Assembly: GCF_016892605.1 (NCBI RefSeq)
Contig: NZ_JAFEMV010000002.1
Coordinates: 186,001 to 250,000 of the forward strand
Length of the DNA stretch: 64,000 nucleotides
Direction: 5' to 3'
Source of the DNA: Desemzia sp. RIT 804
GTDB lineage: Bacteria; Bacillota; Bacilli; Lactobacillales; Carnobacteriaceae
The translations under genes were made by a program, and so were the position numbers. The first letter of the stretch is position 1. The number at the start of each line of letters is the position of its first letter. Below are positions 26,845 through 36,493 of this stretch, piece after piece. The notes beneath the pieces were generated by a model. It did not search any database. It was not told where the DNA came from and was given only the letters and a program-made list of their open reading frames with translations.

Positions 26845-28278
26845 TCAATCAATGATTTTATGGTAGCTATCTTGATACAACTGACTTGATTTTTCCCAGC
26901 TGAAGTCTTGTTTCATAGCTTGCTGAATCAATTTTTTCCATTGAACTGGGTAATCAAAATACACTTGTAAAGCGCGGTCAATGGTTTCCAACATGATTTG
27001 ACTGGAATAGCCTGAAAAACTAAAACCAGTACCTTCACCAGTGAATGTGTTGTAGGCTTGAACGGTATCTTTTAATCCACCAGTTTCATGGACAATCGGA
27101 AGCGTTCCATAGCGTAAAGAATTTAATTGGGACAGACCACAAGGTTCAAAAGCAGATGGCATAATAAACAAGTCACTTCCAGCGTAAATCAATTGAGCTA
27201 ATTCAACATCAAAGTCTATGATAGCTCTAAATTTATCTGGATAAGCCCAATTGTAGTGTTTACAAGCATCTTCGAGATAACTTTCTCCTGTGCCTAATAC
27301 GATAATTTGGACTTCGCGTTGCATTAATTCATCCATTTTTTCAATCAGCAGATGAACACCTTTTTGCTCAGTCAAGCGACTTACCATAGCCATTACTGGG
27401 ATATCTTTTTTGACTGGCAATCCAACTTTTTCTTGCAATACTTTTTTATTGATGGATTTTCCGCTAGGATCTTCAATGGAGAAATGTTCAGCCACGTGTT
27501 CATCTTCTTCAGGGTTAAAGACATCATAGTCGATTCCATTTAAAATACCTACGATTTTATGATTATTATCTCTCAAAACTCCATCTAATCCCATACCAAA
27601 TTCTTCTGTTTGGATTTCATCGGCATAGCTGGGACTCACCGTAGTCACTAAATCAGCATAGTAAATACCGCCTTTTAAGAAATTGACATTTCCGTAAAAC
27701 TCTAATCCGTTCATATGAAAGGCATTGTAGCCAATATCAAATAAATCTGACAAAACCACTTGATCATAGATTCCTTGGAATTGTAAATTGTGAATGGTTA
27801 AAATCGTTTTGATAGATTGGTATTTTTCGATCCAACCGTATTTGTCTTTTAGCAAAACAGGTATCATTGCAGTATGATAATCATTCACATGAATGACATC
27901 AGGAACAAAATCGATTTTTTCCAACATTTCGATGATAGCTTGTGAAAAGAACGCAAAACGTTCCCCATCATCATCAAATCCATAAATCCCAGGACGATCA
28001 AAGTAGTACAGATTATCTACGAAATAGTAAGTGACCTCATCCTTGATCAATTGTTTGATACCGCAGAATTGATTTCGCCACCCTACTTTCACTTCAAATC
28101 GACAAACATCTTCTAATTGGTCTTTGTATCGTTCCGGCAAAGAAGTATAAAAAGGAAGAACTACACGAATGTCTACTCCTTGTTTTTTCAATTCTTTTGG
28201 CAATGCTCCTGCAACATCACCTAAGCCTCCTGTTTTATAAAAAGGAGCACACTCTGCAGCAGCAAATAATACTTTCAT
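26845..28278 (-). CDS. glgA: Glycogen synthase (ADP-glucose type)
   Basis: 477 residues, GT5 family. Adds glucose from ADP-glucose to glycogen chains. The ADP-glucose site KTGGLGDVAGALP starts at Lys15; the C-terminal catalytic segment FIMPSAFEPCGLSQL and TGGLKDTVQAY lie at about 375-410. The ATG is two bases after the glgD stop, with AAAGGGG inside glgD, so translation is probably coupled. Fourth gene of glgBCDAP. Confidence 0.96.
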   Translation of the reverse strand: MKVLFAAAECAPFYKTGGLGDVAGALPKELKKQGVDIRVVLPFYTSLPERYKDQLEDVCRFEVKVGWRNQFCGIKQLIKDEVTYYFVDNLYYFDRPGIYGFDDDGERFAFFSQAIIEMLEKIDFVPDVIHVNDYHTAMIPVLLKDKYGWIEKYQSIKTILTIHNLQFQGIYDQVVLSDLFDIGYNAFHMNGLEFYGNVNFLKGGIYYADLVTTVSPSYADEIQTEEFGMGLDGVLRDNNHKIVGILNGIDYDVFNPEEDEHVAEHFSIEDPSGKSINKKVLQEKVGLPVKKDIPVMAMVSRLTEQKGVHLLIEKMDELMQREVQIIVLGTGESYLEDACKHYNWAYPDKFRAIIDFDVELAQLIYAGSDLFIMPSAFEPCGLSQLNSLRYGTLPIVHETGGLKDTVQAYNTFTGEGTGFSFSGYSSQIMLETIDRALQVYFDYPVQWKKLIQQAMKQDFSWEKSSQLYQDSYHKIID

Positions 28279-28280
28279 GC

Positions 28281-29450
28281 TTATGCCCCTTTCTTTTCCG
28301 TCAATAACGTACCTTTTTCTACTACTATAGGTTGTTCAGGTGTTCCAATTAATTTGACTCCAGGTGCTACCGTGACATTTTTGTCTAAAATCACATATTC
28401 CAATTGCGCTCCTTCGCCAATTTGGCTACCTTGCATAATAATAGAATTTTTGACTACCGCATTTTCTTTTATACGTACTTTACGGAAAATAATCGTATTT
28501 TCTACCTCACCATCTATATAACAATCCGTTGCGATTTGAACATTAGAAGCTTTACTAGAAGGTGAATAATAAGTTGGTGCACCGTTTCTTGCGCGAGTAA
28601 TAACAGGTTCGTCGCGATAAAACAAGGAATTGTAATTATCTTCATCAAGCATATCCATGTTTGCTTCAAAATAACTCAATACGGTATCGATATATTTTAA
28701 GTAACCCGTGTATTCAAATCCGCATACTTTGTTTCCTTCTTCTAAGGCCAAATTGAGCATTAACCCCACTTGGTGTCTTTCTTGTCTTTTTTCTAAGAGA
28801 TCTAAATAATGTAAGTATTTTTCTACACTCATCATTGTAATTCCTGTTTGGATAGCTAGTTTTTCTTTCCCTTGATCCATTACCTCACTGACCAAATTCA
28901 AGCATTCAATCACTCCTGTATCTGAATTTAATGAGTAGCATTTCAACTCTGAATCAATGGGAACTTCTGAAGTCACCATATTTTTGTAGACTACTGTTAT
29001 GTCTGCAGAATTTTCTTGGTGGTAGCGTAAAATAGATCGTAAATTAACATGACACAACATTTTGCTTCCGGTGATTACCACGTACTCGGCTCCAGATTTT
29101 TTTACGTAGTTTCGTTGGTCTTCATAGTATGTCAAATTATCGCCTTCTCGAGCTGCTGATTCTTTTAAGTCAATTTGAGAGTGAGTAAAGACACCTCCGC
29201 CTATCGTAGAATCAAGACCCCATTCAAATCCACTTCTAATATGGTCGTATAAGGAGTGCCCGCTTCCAGAAATAAACAATGCTGCAGAAGTAACTTCCGC
29301 ATTGTGCAATGCAGTAAATGGAAAATCGATCAAACGATATCTACTTGCAAAAGGTAATGCTGCTATAGGACGTTTTCTAGTTAAAGGTTCTAATCTACTC
29401 CCATCTTCCACTAAGTTGACAATCGCACAAAAACTATTTCTTTTCATCAT
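28281..29450 (-). CDS. glgD: Glucose-1-phosphate adenylyltransferase, regulatory subunit
   Basis: 389 residues from the first of two tandem ATGs (GGAGG eight bases before), overlapping the end of glgC by 17 bases. It resembles GlgC but the nucleotide-binding GGxGxRLxxLT loop is [13 protein letters not shown], lacking the glycine pair, as in GlgD subunits that modulate the catalytic partner in Firmicutes. The C-terminal left-handed beta-helix (about 280-370, [15 protein letters not shown] repeats) is intact. Makes ADP-glucose together with GlgC. Confidence 0.94.
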   Translation of the reverse strand: MMKRNSFCAIVNLVEDGSRLEPLTRKRPIAALPFASRYRLIDFPFTALHNAEVTSAALFISGSGHSLYDHIRSGFEWGLDSTIGGGVFTHSQIDLKESAAREGDNLTYYEDQRNYVKKSGAEYVVITGSKMLCHVNLRSILRYHQENSADITVVYKNMVTSEVPIDSELKCYSLNSDTGVIECLNLVSEVMDQGKEKLAIQTGITMMSVEKYLHYLDLLEKRQERHQVGLMLNLALEEGNKVCGFEYTGYLKYIDTVLSYFEANMDMLDEDNYNSLFYRDEPVITRARNGAPTYYSPSSKASNVQIATDCYIDGEVENTIIFRKVRIKENAVVKNSIIMQGSQIGEGAQLEYVILDKNVTVAPGVKLIGTPEQPIVVEKGTLLTEKKGA

Positions 29451-30585
29451 CTTTAAGTCCTCCAATCTCTTCAGCATAGCCTAGTACTGCTATATCTTTA
29501 TACTTACCGATCAGTTTGCCGCCGTCATGTACTTTAGCATTTTCTCCGACAATAGCATGATCAATAACAACATTTTCGCCGATTGTAGCTCCAGACATAA
29601 TAAAACTGTCTTTTATCACTGACCCTTTCCCAACTTTTACATTGTGCGACAAAATAGAATGATCTATTTCTCCAGCAATGTAGCAACCATCTACGATCAT
29701 TGAGTTCGTTACTTTGGAAGTTTTGGTTAAAAATTGAGGTGGGGAATCTGGATTTTTAGAATAGATTCTCCAGTTTTCATCTCGAATATTTAAGGCATGT
29801 TCGGGGTTTAGAAACTCCATATTTGCTTCCCATAAACTTTCAATTGTTCCAACATCTTTCCAATAATCTCTAAATGCATAAGCATAAATATCTTCACTAT
29901 TTCTAAGATATGCTGGGATGACATGCATTCCAAAATCTTCCATTTGGCGATTTTTAGCTTGATTGTCTACTAAATATTTTTTTAATTTTGGCCAATCAAA
30001 GATATAGATTCCCATTGAAGCAAGGTTGCTTTTTGGATTTTCTGGTTTTTCTTGGAATTCAATGATTCTGCCTGATTTATCTGTATTCATTAGACCAAAG
30101 CGAGAAGCTTCTTCCCACTCAACAGGGATAACACCAACTGTTAAGGCAGCTTTTTTTTCTTTATGGTAGTCCAACATTTTTTGATAATCCATTTTGTAAA
30201 TATGATCTCCAGATAAAACTAATAAATATTCAGGATCGTATCTATCTATAAAACCAATATTTTGATAAATAGCATGGGCAGTTCCCTTAAACCATTTTTC
30301 TCCGTCCACGTTAGTATAAGGTTGAAGAATAGTAGCTCCTCCATTATGAGTGTTCAGCCCCCATGCTGCTCCATTCCCAACATGTGCATTTAAATCCAGT
30401 GGCTGATATTGAGTAACAACTCCAACATTTTTAATCCCTGAATTTGCACAGTTGCTCAATGCAAAATCAATGATGCGGTATTTCCCTCCAAATGGAACTG
30501 CTGGTTTGGCGATCTCTTTTGTCAATTTCCCTAAACGAGATCCTTGTCCTCCAGCTAATATCATAGAGACTATTTCTTTTTTCAT
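29434..30585 (-). CDS. glgC: Glucose-1-phosphate adenylyltransferase, catalytic subunit
   Basis: 383 residues. Makes ADP-glucose from ATP and glucose-1-phosphate, the committed step of glycogen synthesis. The loop [11 protein letters not shown] (12-22), [16 protein letters not shown] (26-41) and the beta-helix domain from about 280 are intact. No Shine-Dalgarno sequence lies within 15 bases of the ATG; GGAGGG is 38 bases upstream, separated by a stable hairpin. A cre-like site and possible promoter lie further up, inside the glgB-glgC gap. Confidence 0.95.
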   Translation of the reverse strand: MKKEIVSMILAGGQGSRLGKLTKEIAKPAVPFGGKYRIIDFALSNCANSGIKNVGVVTQYQPLDLNAHVGNGAAWGLNTHNGGATILQPYTNVDGEKWFKGTAHAIYQNIGFIDRYDPEYLLVLSGDHIYKMDYQKMLDYHKEKKAALTVGVIPVEWEEASRFGLMNTDKSGRIIEFQEKPENPKSNLASMGIYIFDWPKLKKYLVDNQAKNRQMEDFGMHVIPAYLRNSEDIYAYAFRDYWKDVGTIESLWEANMEFLNPEHALNIRDENWRIYSKNPDSPPQFLTKTSKVTNSMIVDGCYIAGEIDHSILSHNVKVGKGSVIKDSFIMSGATIGENVVIDHAIVGENAKVHDGGKLIGKYKDIAVLGYAEEIGGLKDDEKK

Positions 30586-30593
30586 TTTTATAC

Positions 30594-30629
30594 GGAAGAC
30601 ACAATTTCTGTGATCTTCCTCTACCCTCC
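30594..30629 (-). promoter_or_regulatory. Hairpin between Shine-Dalgarno-like GGAGGG and the glgC start
   Basis: On the mRNA, GGAGGG (30629-30624) is followed by a ten-pair hairpin (30619-30594: GGAAGA-CACA with TGTG-TCTTCC, one bulge, five-base loop), then GTATAAAA and AUG. Folding cuts the effective SD-AUG spacing from 38 to about 12 bases. Confidence 0.6.
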
Positions 30630-30647
30630 TTTTTTATAATACTAGCT

Positions 30648-30661
30648 TCAAAACGCTTTAA
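30648..30661 (-). promoter_or_regulatory. cre-like site upstream of glgC
   Basis: TTAAAGCGTTTTGA on the minus strand matches 12 of 14 positions of the CcpA consensus TGWAARCGYTWWCW. A TATTAT -10-like hexamer lies at 30636-30641, so CcpA could control an internal glgC promoter. The promoter is weak by eye. Confidence 0.45.
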
Positions 30662-30692
30662 AACAAAATGATTTGACTGTTAAAACTAATAT

Positions 30693-32618
30693 TTATACTT
30701 TTGGGACTTTAAAAATTCTTTTGGGTTTCAAAATCAACACACTCATAGCTGGAACAATCAAGTTCAAAGAAAAATCCTGATTATTACTCGGTTCTTTCTC
30801 TGTTTTTAAGATTCCTTGGCTTGATGTCCAAGTACCTCCAAGTTCTTCCATTTCCGTGTTTAACAGCTCTTCATACTGTCCCTCAAAAGGAACACCCACT
30901 CGATAATTCTGTCGCTCCACAGGTACAAAATTGCATATTATTACAAGAAAGTCTCGTGGCTTTTTCCCTCTGCGGATATAAGTCAAAATAGATTCCGAAG
31001 CATTATCGGCATCTAAAATTTCTATTCCACTTGGATCATGGTCTAATTCCCATAAAGCCTTATTTTCTTTATAAATATGATTTAATATACGGCTAAACTG
31101 CAAGTGTTTATTGTTTGCTGGATCCTCTAAGCTGCTCCATTCAAGACTGGAATCAAACTTCCATTCAAGGAATTGACCATACTCATTTCCCATAAATCCT
31201 AATTTCTTTCCTGGGTGTGTCATTCTAAAAGCTTCCAGTGTTCGAAGCCCAGCAAATTGATTGTACCGATCTCCAAACATCTTGTGCATCAACGATTTTT
31301 TTCCATGGACCACTTCATCATGTGAGAAAGGCAACACGTAATTTTCATTGAACATGTACATAAATGAAAATGTCAGTAAATTAAAATGATTTTTTCGAAG
31401 TACAGGATCCGTTTCAAAAAATCTCAAGGTGTCATTCATCCATCCCATGTTCCATTTGTAATTAAAGCCCAAACCACCGTTTTCAACAGGTTTTGTTACT
31501 TTTGACCACGCGGTGCTTTCTTCTGCAATCATTAATGATTCAGGGTGCCGATTAAATATAACCGTATTCATTTTTTGGAGAAACTTCACTCCTGCTCGAT
31601 TATCGTTGCCTCCATCTTCATTCGGTATCCATTCACCTTCGTCATAGTCTAAATATAACATGTTGGAAACAGCATCAACTCTTAGACCATCTAGATGAAG
31701 TTGTTCGATCCAAAACAACGCGTTTGAAATCAAGAAACTATGAATTTGAGGTTTTCCTAAATCAAAATTCAATGTTCCCCAACGGTAGTTTTGAGCTTGA
31801 TGATGATTTTGGTATTCGTATTGTGGAGTGCCATCAAAATAAGCCATACCATAATCATTTTTATTGTAATGACTTGGCACCCAATCCATAATGATACCGA
31901 TATTTGCTAAATGGGCTGCTTCAACGAAGTCTTGCATTTCTTCTAATGTTCCGAATTTCGATGAAAAAGCAAAATAGCCAGTTGCTTGATATCCCCAAGA
32001 AGCATCTAACGGATGTTCCATAAGCGGTAAAAATTCAATATGTGTATACCCCATTTCTTTTACGTAAGGAATAAGCTCCATTTGCAATTCAGGAATACTA
32101 TACCAGCTTCCATCCTCATGGCGATTCCAAGAGCTTATATGTACTTCATAAATATTCAATGGACGTTCGTAAATTGGGAACCTTTTTTTTGATGCCATCC
32201 AAAGTCCGTCGCGCCATTTTTTTTGTGGTAGCTCTTTGATTACTGAAGCGTCTTTTGGTCGCACTTCAAATTCAAGAGCTTGGGGGTCGATTTTTAGTTT
32301 TATTGTTCCGTTTTGTTGTTCTATACGGTATTTATACGGCTGCCCTTCTTTAGCATTTTCGCAAAAAACGGTCCACATTTCTGTGTCATCGACTTTTTCC
32401 ATCATTTTGCCTTCAGACCAATTGGTACAATCACTGACTAAAGAAACTGTTTTAGCGTGTGGCGCCCACACAGTAAAACGAAAACCTTCTTTTCCATTCT
32501 GAACTTCTTTGTGACTTCCTAAAGTCAAATAGCAGTCATAGTAATTACCTGTATTAAAAAGATAACTTGTCTCTTCTAAATTTGTTCTATTGAATGAATT
32601 GCTTAATTCTTTTGTCAT
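30693..32618 (-). CDS. glgB: 1,4-alpha-glucan branching enzyme
   Basis: 641 residues; first gene of the glycogen operon. Cuts alpha-1,4 chains and rejoins them as alpha-1,6 branches. N-terminal CBM48 domain (about 35-120, FRFTVWAPHAKTVSLV), then a GH13 barrel with GLRVDAVSNML (nucleophile Asp, about 312), MIAEES (acid/base Glu, about 365) and FSHDEVVHGKKSL, where His-Asp is the third site (about 430). ATG with GAGGTG upstream. Gene order B-C-D-A-P is the classical Bacillus arrangement. 107 bases separate it from glgC. Confidence 0.96.
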   Translation of the reverse strand: MTKELSNSFNRTNLEETSYLFNTGNYYDCYLTLGSHKEVQNGKEGFRFTVWAPHAKTVSLVSDCTNWSEGKMMEKVDDTEMWTVFCENAKEGQPYKYRIEQQNGTIKLKIDPQALEFEVRPKDASVIKELPQKKWRDGLWMASKKRFPIYERPLNIYEVHISSWNRHEDGSWYSIPELQMELIPYVKEMGYTHIEFLPLMEHPLDASWGYQATGYFAFSSKFGTLEEMQDFVEAAHLANIGIIMDWVPSHYNKNDYGMAYFDGTPQYEYQNHHQAQNYRWGTLNFDLGKPQIHSFLISNALFWIEQLHLDGLRVDAVSNMLYLDYDEGEWIPNEDGGNDNRAGVKFLQKMNTVIFNRHPESLMIAEESTAWSKVTKPVENGGLGFNYKWNMGWMNDTLRFFETDPVLRKNHFNLLTFSFMYMFNENYVLPFSHDEVVHGKKSLMHKMFGDRYNQFAGLRTLEAFRMTHPGKKLGFMGNEYGQFLEWKFDSSLEWSSLEDPANNKHLQFSRILNHIYKENKALWELDHDPSGIEILDADNASESILTYIRRGKKPRDFLVIICNFVPVERQNYRVGVPFEGQYEELLNTEMEELGGTWTSSQGILKTEKEPSNNQDFSLNLIVPAMSVLILKPKRIFKVPKV

Positions 32619-32965
32619 TCCTTACACCTCATTCTAGTTAAAAACATTTGTTTCTTCCATTTTATCATTCTATTCTAATGATTGACATCTTTTTTTAATG
32701 TTAAACCTATTTTTTTTGATCTTTTTACTTCATCTAAACTATACCATTTCGCTTATGAAAATGCTTTTAAAGACCCTTTTCATATTAGAAAATTATATTT
32801 GATGTTATTATTTCAAAGAATCTTTTTGTCTAAATGGTGTCTATTAAAATACTTTAATGGTAAAATAAGTATAAGAACTCTTTCTTTAATGAACTTTTTT
32901 CATGGTTATTTTGTTTAAAATACCTAAGTTTAGAAAAATAAATCATTGTGAAAGGAGGTAAATCT
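32619..32965. other. AT-rich divergent intergenic region, glgB / nfeD
   Basis: Holds the start regions of glgB (minus) and the NfeD-FloA operon (plus). Very AT-rich with many T-runs. I found no strong paired -35/-10 set, no full cre and no gene. Confidence 0.6.
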
Positions 32966-33577
32966 ATGTTAAACATTGCGCTTCTTTCAATTGGATTTCT
33001 TGGCTTAGTCATTGCAGCAGTAACTCCTCGTTCCACTTTAGGCGGAGCTGTTTCTCTACTAAGTTTTGCTGCTTATTTCTTTATGAATGAGAATGATGAA
33101 TGGTATACTATCATCATTTTTATTTTAGGTATCTCTCTATTGATATTTGAGGTTTTTATACCAGATTTTGGAATAGCGGGTATTATTGGGGTCCTGTTGA
33201 TTTTTTTTGGTCTGTATCAAACAGTAGGAGATCTCGGCCAAGCTATTCGTGATTTGAGTATTGCTGTTCTCTTATCTATTAGCTTAATTATTGTCTTGGC
33301 TAAGAAAGGTTATTCTTTTGATAATTTCAGTAAATTAGTTTTAAAAAATGATTTAACTTCAGAAAGAGGATTTTCGAGCAGTATTGATCATTCTTCTTTA
33401 CTTGGACAAACCGGAAAAACACTTACTGCTTTAAGACCTACTGGAAAAGCTGTATTTGAAGAAATCACTTTGGATGTATTGAGTCAAAATGAACGAATTG
33501 AAGAAAATGTTCTAGTTGAAGTTGTTAAAGTGGAAGGTTCTAAAATTATAGTTAGGAGAGTGATAGAAAATGAATGA
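32966..33577 (+). CDS. NfeD-like membrane protein (short form, partner of FloA)
   Basis: 203 residues from ATG 32966, seven bases after AAAGGAGG; the upstream in-frame GTG lies before the ribosome site. Four hydrophobic segments (about 3-150, including [22 protein letters not shown]) are followed by a C-terminal OB-fold NfeD domain ([20 protein letters not shown] to the end). The ClpP-like protease domain of long NfeD proteins is absent. It overlaps floA by eight bases; together they organise membrane microdomains in related species. Confidence 0.9.
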   Translation: MLNIALLSIGFLGLVIAAVTPRSTLGGAVSLLSFAAYFFMNENDEWYTIIIFILGISLLIFEVFIPDFGIAGIIGVLLIFFGLYQTVGDLGQAIRDLSIAVLLSISLIIVLAKKGYSFDNFSKLVLKNDLTSERGFSSSIDHSSLLGQTGKTLTALRPTGKAVFEEITLDVLSQNERIEENVLVEVVKVEGSKIIVRRVIENE

Positions 33578-34559
33578 AACAAGTAGTTGGATTGGTCTAG
33601 CTATAATTGCGATTATAGTTCTAGTTATTATCAGTTTATTTTTAAGATTTGTACCAGTCGGTCTATGGGTCACAGCATACTTTTCTGGGGTTAAAATAGG
33701 TATTGGAACTCTTGTGGGGATGCGTCTGAGAAGAGTTATCCCTTCTCATATCGTGCGTCCATTGATTAAAGCAACAAAAGCTGGTTTAGTGATCAACATC
33801 AATGATCTAGAAGCACATTACCTAGCAGGTGGAGATATCAATCAAGTTATTGATGCTTTGATTGCTGCTGAAAGAGCGAATATTCCGTTGAAATTTGAAC
33901 AAGCTGCTGCTATCGATTTAGCAGGACGTAATGTTTTCGAAGCTGTTCAAGTGAGTGTAAACCCTAAAGTGATCGAAACACCATTTATTGCTGCTGTTGC
34001 TAAAAATGGTATTGAAGTACGTGTAAAAGCTAAAGTAACTGTTCGTGCTAATATCGAACGTTTAGTCGGGGGTGCTGGTGAAGACACTATTATTGCCCGT
34101 GTTGGTGAAGGTATCGTTACTACTGTCGGTAGTTCTAAAGACCACAGTGCCGTACTAGAAAATCCTGACGGTATTTCAAAAACTATCTTAAGCAAAGGGT
34201 TAGACTCAGGTACTGCTTTTGAGATCCTATCTATTGATATTGCGGATGTTGACGTTGGACGTAACATCGGTGCTCAATTACAAACTGAACAAGCCCAAGC
34301 AGATAAAAACATTGCTCAAGCTAAAGCCGAAGAAAGACGCTCTATGGCTATTGCTGAAGAACAAGAAATGCAAGCTGAAACTCAACGTATGCGCGCCAAA
34401 GTTGTGGAAGCTGAATCTCAAGTTCCATTAGCACTAGCAGATGCTTTGAAATCTGGAAATCTTGGTGTAATGGATTATTACAATATGAAAAATATCAATG
34501 CTGATACAGATATGAGAAGTTCTATTTCAGATAGTTCTAAGAGAGAAAGTGATGAATAA
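33570..34559 (+). CDS. floA: Flotillin-like protein FloA
   Basis: 329 residues: an N-terminal membrane hairpin (about 7-50), an SPFH domain ([14 protein letters not shown] through [14 protein letters not shown]) and a C-terminal coiled coil rich in Ala-Glu ([17 protein letters not shown], about 245-290). Flotillins oligomerise into functional membrane microdomains that gather signalling, secretion and wall-synthesis proteins. Length equals the family norm. Eight-base overlap with nfeD and one shared base with the downstream gene (TAATG) indicate a tight operon. Confidence 0.95.
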   Translation: MNETSSWIGLAIIAIIVLVIISLFLRFVPVGLWVTAYFSGVKIGIGTLVGMRLRRVIPSHIVRPLIKATKAGLVININDLEAHYLAGGDINQVIDALIAAERANIPLKFEQAAAIDLAGRNVFEAVQVSVNPKVIETPFIAAVAKNGIEVRVKAKVTVRANIERLVGGAGEDTIIARVGEGIVTTVGSSKDHSAVLENPDGISKTILSKGLDSGTAFEILSIDIADVDVGRNIGAQLQTEQAQADKNIAQAKAEERRSMAIAEEQEMQAETQRMRAKVVEAESQVPLALADALKSGNLGVMDYYNMKNINADTDMRSSISDSSKRESDE

Positions 34560-35194
34560 TGAATTCATTATTTGTTCTCATCATGTTGGGTCTTCTTGCG
34601 TATAGCGGTATATTCATTTTTGTGTTCTTTATTCGCGCGTTTATGCCAAAAAACACTCAGCAAAAGAAAAGCTCTGATATAACTAGAGCTGGCAGTAACA
34701 GGAACCAGCAACAAACTACTCGAAGAACGAATACTACTCGAACTCCTAGTAGATCCGTATCAGCTAATCGAAATGCCAATAAACAACAAAGTTGGAGAGA
34801 ACTTGCTTCTGAGTTTAAAGAAGCTTTGAATGAACTAGATTCTGCTGGTTCAAAACAAACTAATCCTCCAAAAAGAAATGCTTCACACAATCCATCTCCT
34901 AAAAAAAATACTGCTGCTTCCAAACGGAAAGCTGACTACAGCCGAGAAGGTTCAGGAAGCTCTGAAGGGTCATGGAGCAGTGAAGGTCAGAAAAGTTCTG
35001 AAGGATCAGCAAGTTATGAAGGAACTGAATTCCATCCTCAAGGTCACACAACAAAAAAACAAACTGTTGCTCCACGAGACGCTTATTCCCCTACTCTCAA
35101 AGTAGGCAAAACTGATTTGCAAAAGAATATCGTCAATGCAGTCATTTACAAAGAAATACTCGACAAACCTAGAAGCAAACGGTCTATTAGATAA
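34559..35194 (+). CDS. Membrane-anchored low-complexity protein of the FloA operon
   Basis: 211 residues: one N-terminal membrane helix (about 3-28) followed by a long polar, disordered tail rich in Arg, Thr, Ser, Asn and Lys. Residues about 135-155 carry a degenerate SSEGSW/SSEGQK/SSEGSAS repeat. The C-terminus (DLQKNIVNAVIYKEILDKP) is helical and resembles the short conserved tail seen on third genes of other flotillin operons. ATG overlaps the floA stop by one base. Likely a FloA partner by position; no enzyme motif. Confidence 0.75.
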   Translation: MNSLFVLIMLGLLAYSGIFIFVFFIRAFMPKNTQQKKSSDITRAGSNRNQQQTTRRTNTTRTPSRSVSANRNANKQQSWRELASEFKEALNELDSAGSKQTNPPKRNASHNPSPKKNTAASKRKADYSREGSGSSEGSWSSEGQKSSEGSASYEGTEFHPQGHTTKKQTVAPRDAYSPTLKVGKTDLQKNIVNAVIYKEILDKPRSKRSIR

Positions 35195-35217
35195 CACGCT
35201 AAGCAATTTATCTAATA

Positions 35218-35272
35218 TTAAAAAACACTCCCGCTACTGAACTATTTTGTTCAGTAGCGGGAGTGTTTTTTA
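35218..35272. terminator. Bidirectional intrinsic terminator
   Basis: AAAACACTCCCGCTACTGAA pairs perfectly with TTCAGTAGCGGGAGTGTTTT; A-run left and T-run right. Serves the floA operon and the convergent B12 uptake genes. Confidence 0.9.
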
Positions 35273-35304
35273 TGTTTATAAATATTTCAAAAGTACAGCA
35301 TGTT

Positions 35305-35838
35305 TTATCGATAGTACTTCTTTAAAAACTTCTGCATGATCGGGGTCAGAATAGGCGCTAGTATACCGTAAAAGCCGCTGTTTCCTAGTGCATGCAGTGT
35401 ATCAAATGGCAGACCGGCTAGATAATAGGCCCAGAAATTTTGTATTCCAAAAAATGGTGCTTGTACTGCTGAAATCACAAAACCATATACATACCCTGTC
35501 AAACCAGCATATAAAATCATCACTATAAAAGGAATACGAGTAAATTGTGTCTTAATGAGACCTGTGAATAGAATGATGATGGTAAATGATAAAATCTGTG
35601 CTAATGTCCAGACCCCTAGACCCAAATTTATATTTGAGATCAAAATACTTAAAATAGCAACAATCAGTCCGTCTCGGGTGCCCAGAATAATTGTGATCAG
35701 TAATAAAATCACTGTTACAGGTTGAACGTTTGGTAAAAACTGAAACAACAAACGACTGACATAACATAAAGTCGTTAGTATCCCCAATAAAGCTATGTGT
35801 TGAACTTGATGACTTTTTGATGCGTGTTTAGAAGTCAT
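35305..35838 (-). CDS. ECF transporter S component, probable cobalamin uptake (CbrT-like)
   Basis: 177 residues with six hydrophobic segments and the N-terminal HIALLGILTTLCYVSRLLF, where S components contact the T subunit through alanine- and glycine-rich helices. S components bind the vitamin; the shared EcfA/A'/T module must be encoded elsewhere. Specificity for cobalamin is inferred from the upstream cobalamin riboswitch and overlapping DUF4430 lipoprotein gene (11-base overlap). Confidence 0.82.
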   Translation of the reverse strand: MTSKHASKSHQVQHIALLGILTTLCYVSRLLFQFLPNVQPVTVILLLITIILGTRDGLIVAILSILISNINLGLGVWTLAQILSFTIIILFTGLIKTQFTRIPFIVMILYAGLTGYVYGFVISAVQAPFFGIQNFWAYYLAGLPFDTLHALGNSGFYGILAPILTPIMQKFLKKYYR

Positions 35839-36238
35839 TCAAGCCCCACTTCACTTCATCTCCGTCTTCGAGCACATAATCAGCTGCTCCAACAGTTGGT
35901 TGTTCATCATTAACTGTGTACAACCAGTATTTACCTTCTGTTTCATCTTGCTCGAAACCTCCGATAGAGCTGACTAATCCTCCCTCTTCAACAACCTCAT
36001 AATTTTCTTTCAAAACTTCCAAGACAGTCTGTCCTTCTTGAATATCAAATTCTTTTGCTAACTCTGTTATTTCCTTGTCGTCTTCTTCAAATGTAAATGA
36101 GACTGCAATAGCTGTTTCAGCTGAACTAACTTCACTAGATGTTACTGCAGGTGATTCTGTTTCTTGATTGCTGCTTCCACAAGCAGTTACCAAAACCGCT
36201 GATGATAATAAAAGTACTAATTTTAATGATTTAAACAT
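35828..36238 (-). CDS. DUF4430 lipoprotein, probable surface cobalamin binder
   Basis: 136 residues from ATG 36238 (AGGAGGA upstream); a longer frame to 36280 lies before the ribosome site. The signal peptide ends in the lipobox VTAC with Cys20, so the mature protein is anchored outside the membrane. The single DUF4430 domain (about 60-136; TVLEVLKENYEV and GKYWLYTVNDEQP) is related to the C-terminal domain of transcobalamin and intrinsic factor. Directly under the riboswitch and overlapping the S component gene, it likely presents B12 to the ECF transporter (inference). Confidence 0.85.
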   Translation of the reverse strand: MFKSLKLVLLLSSAVLVTACGSSNQETESPAVTSSEVSSAETAIAVSFTFEEDDKEITELAKEFDIQEGQTVLEVLKENYEVVEEGGLVSSIGGFEQDETEGKYWLYTVNDEQPTVGAADYVLEDGDEVKWGLNDF

Positions 36239-36278
36239 TTCTATTCCTCCTGATAATGATCCTTTAGTTTTTAAAAGC

Positions 36279-36493
36279 AAAAAAAAAATGCCCTAATAAG
36301 GCAACTGTCTCATTAGAACTTCTAATCGAACAATAGAGTGCTTTGCCTCGAAGCCTCTTTGTATATAAACAATTGAAAAAATGACCTGACTTAAAGCTGT
36401 ACGCTTTTCACAGTGGCGGGACCGCGTTGGATTTACACCAACTTCCATTTTTCAAGAGTTGTATTTAGTTTTAGGAATAGCCTCTTTTTTCAA
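36279..36493 (-). promoter_or_regulatory. Cobalamin riboswitch with terminator platform
   Basis: Minus strand, in order: a P1 arm TTGAAAAAA (about 36491-36484, inside the pduO 3' end), GGAAGTTGGTGTAAATCC, then CGGTCCCGCCACTGTGA, GCGTACAGC, AAGTCAGG and the closing arm TTTTTTCAA (36381-36373). The GCCACUG and AAGUCAGG blocks are diagnostic of the B12 box. The platform has several small hairpins and ends in TGCC...GGGCA (36303-36289) plus ten Ts: a transcription terminator 40 bases before the lipoprotein start. High adenosylcobalamin should switch uptake off. Confidence 0.93.
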
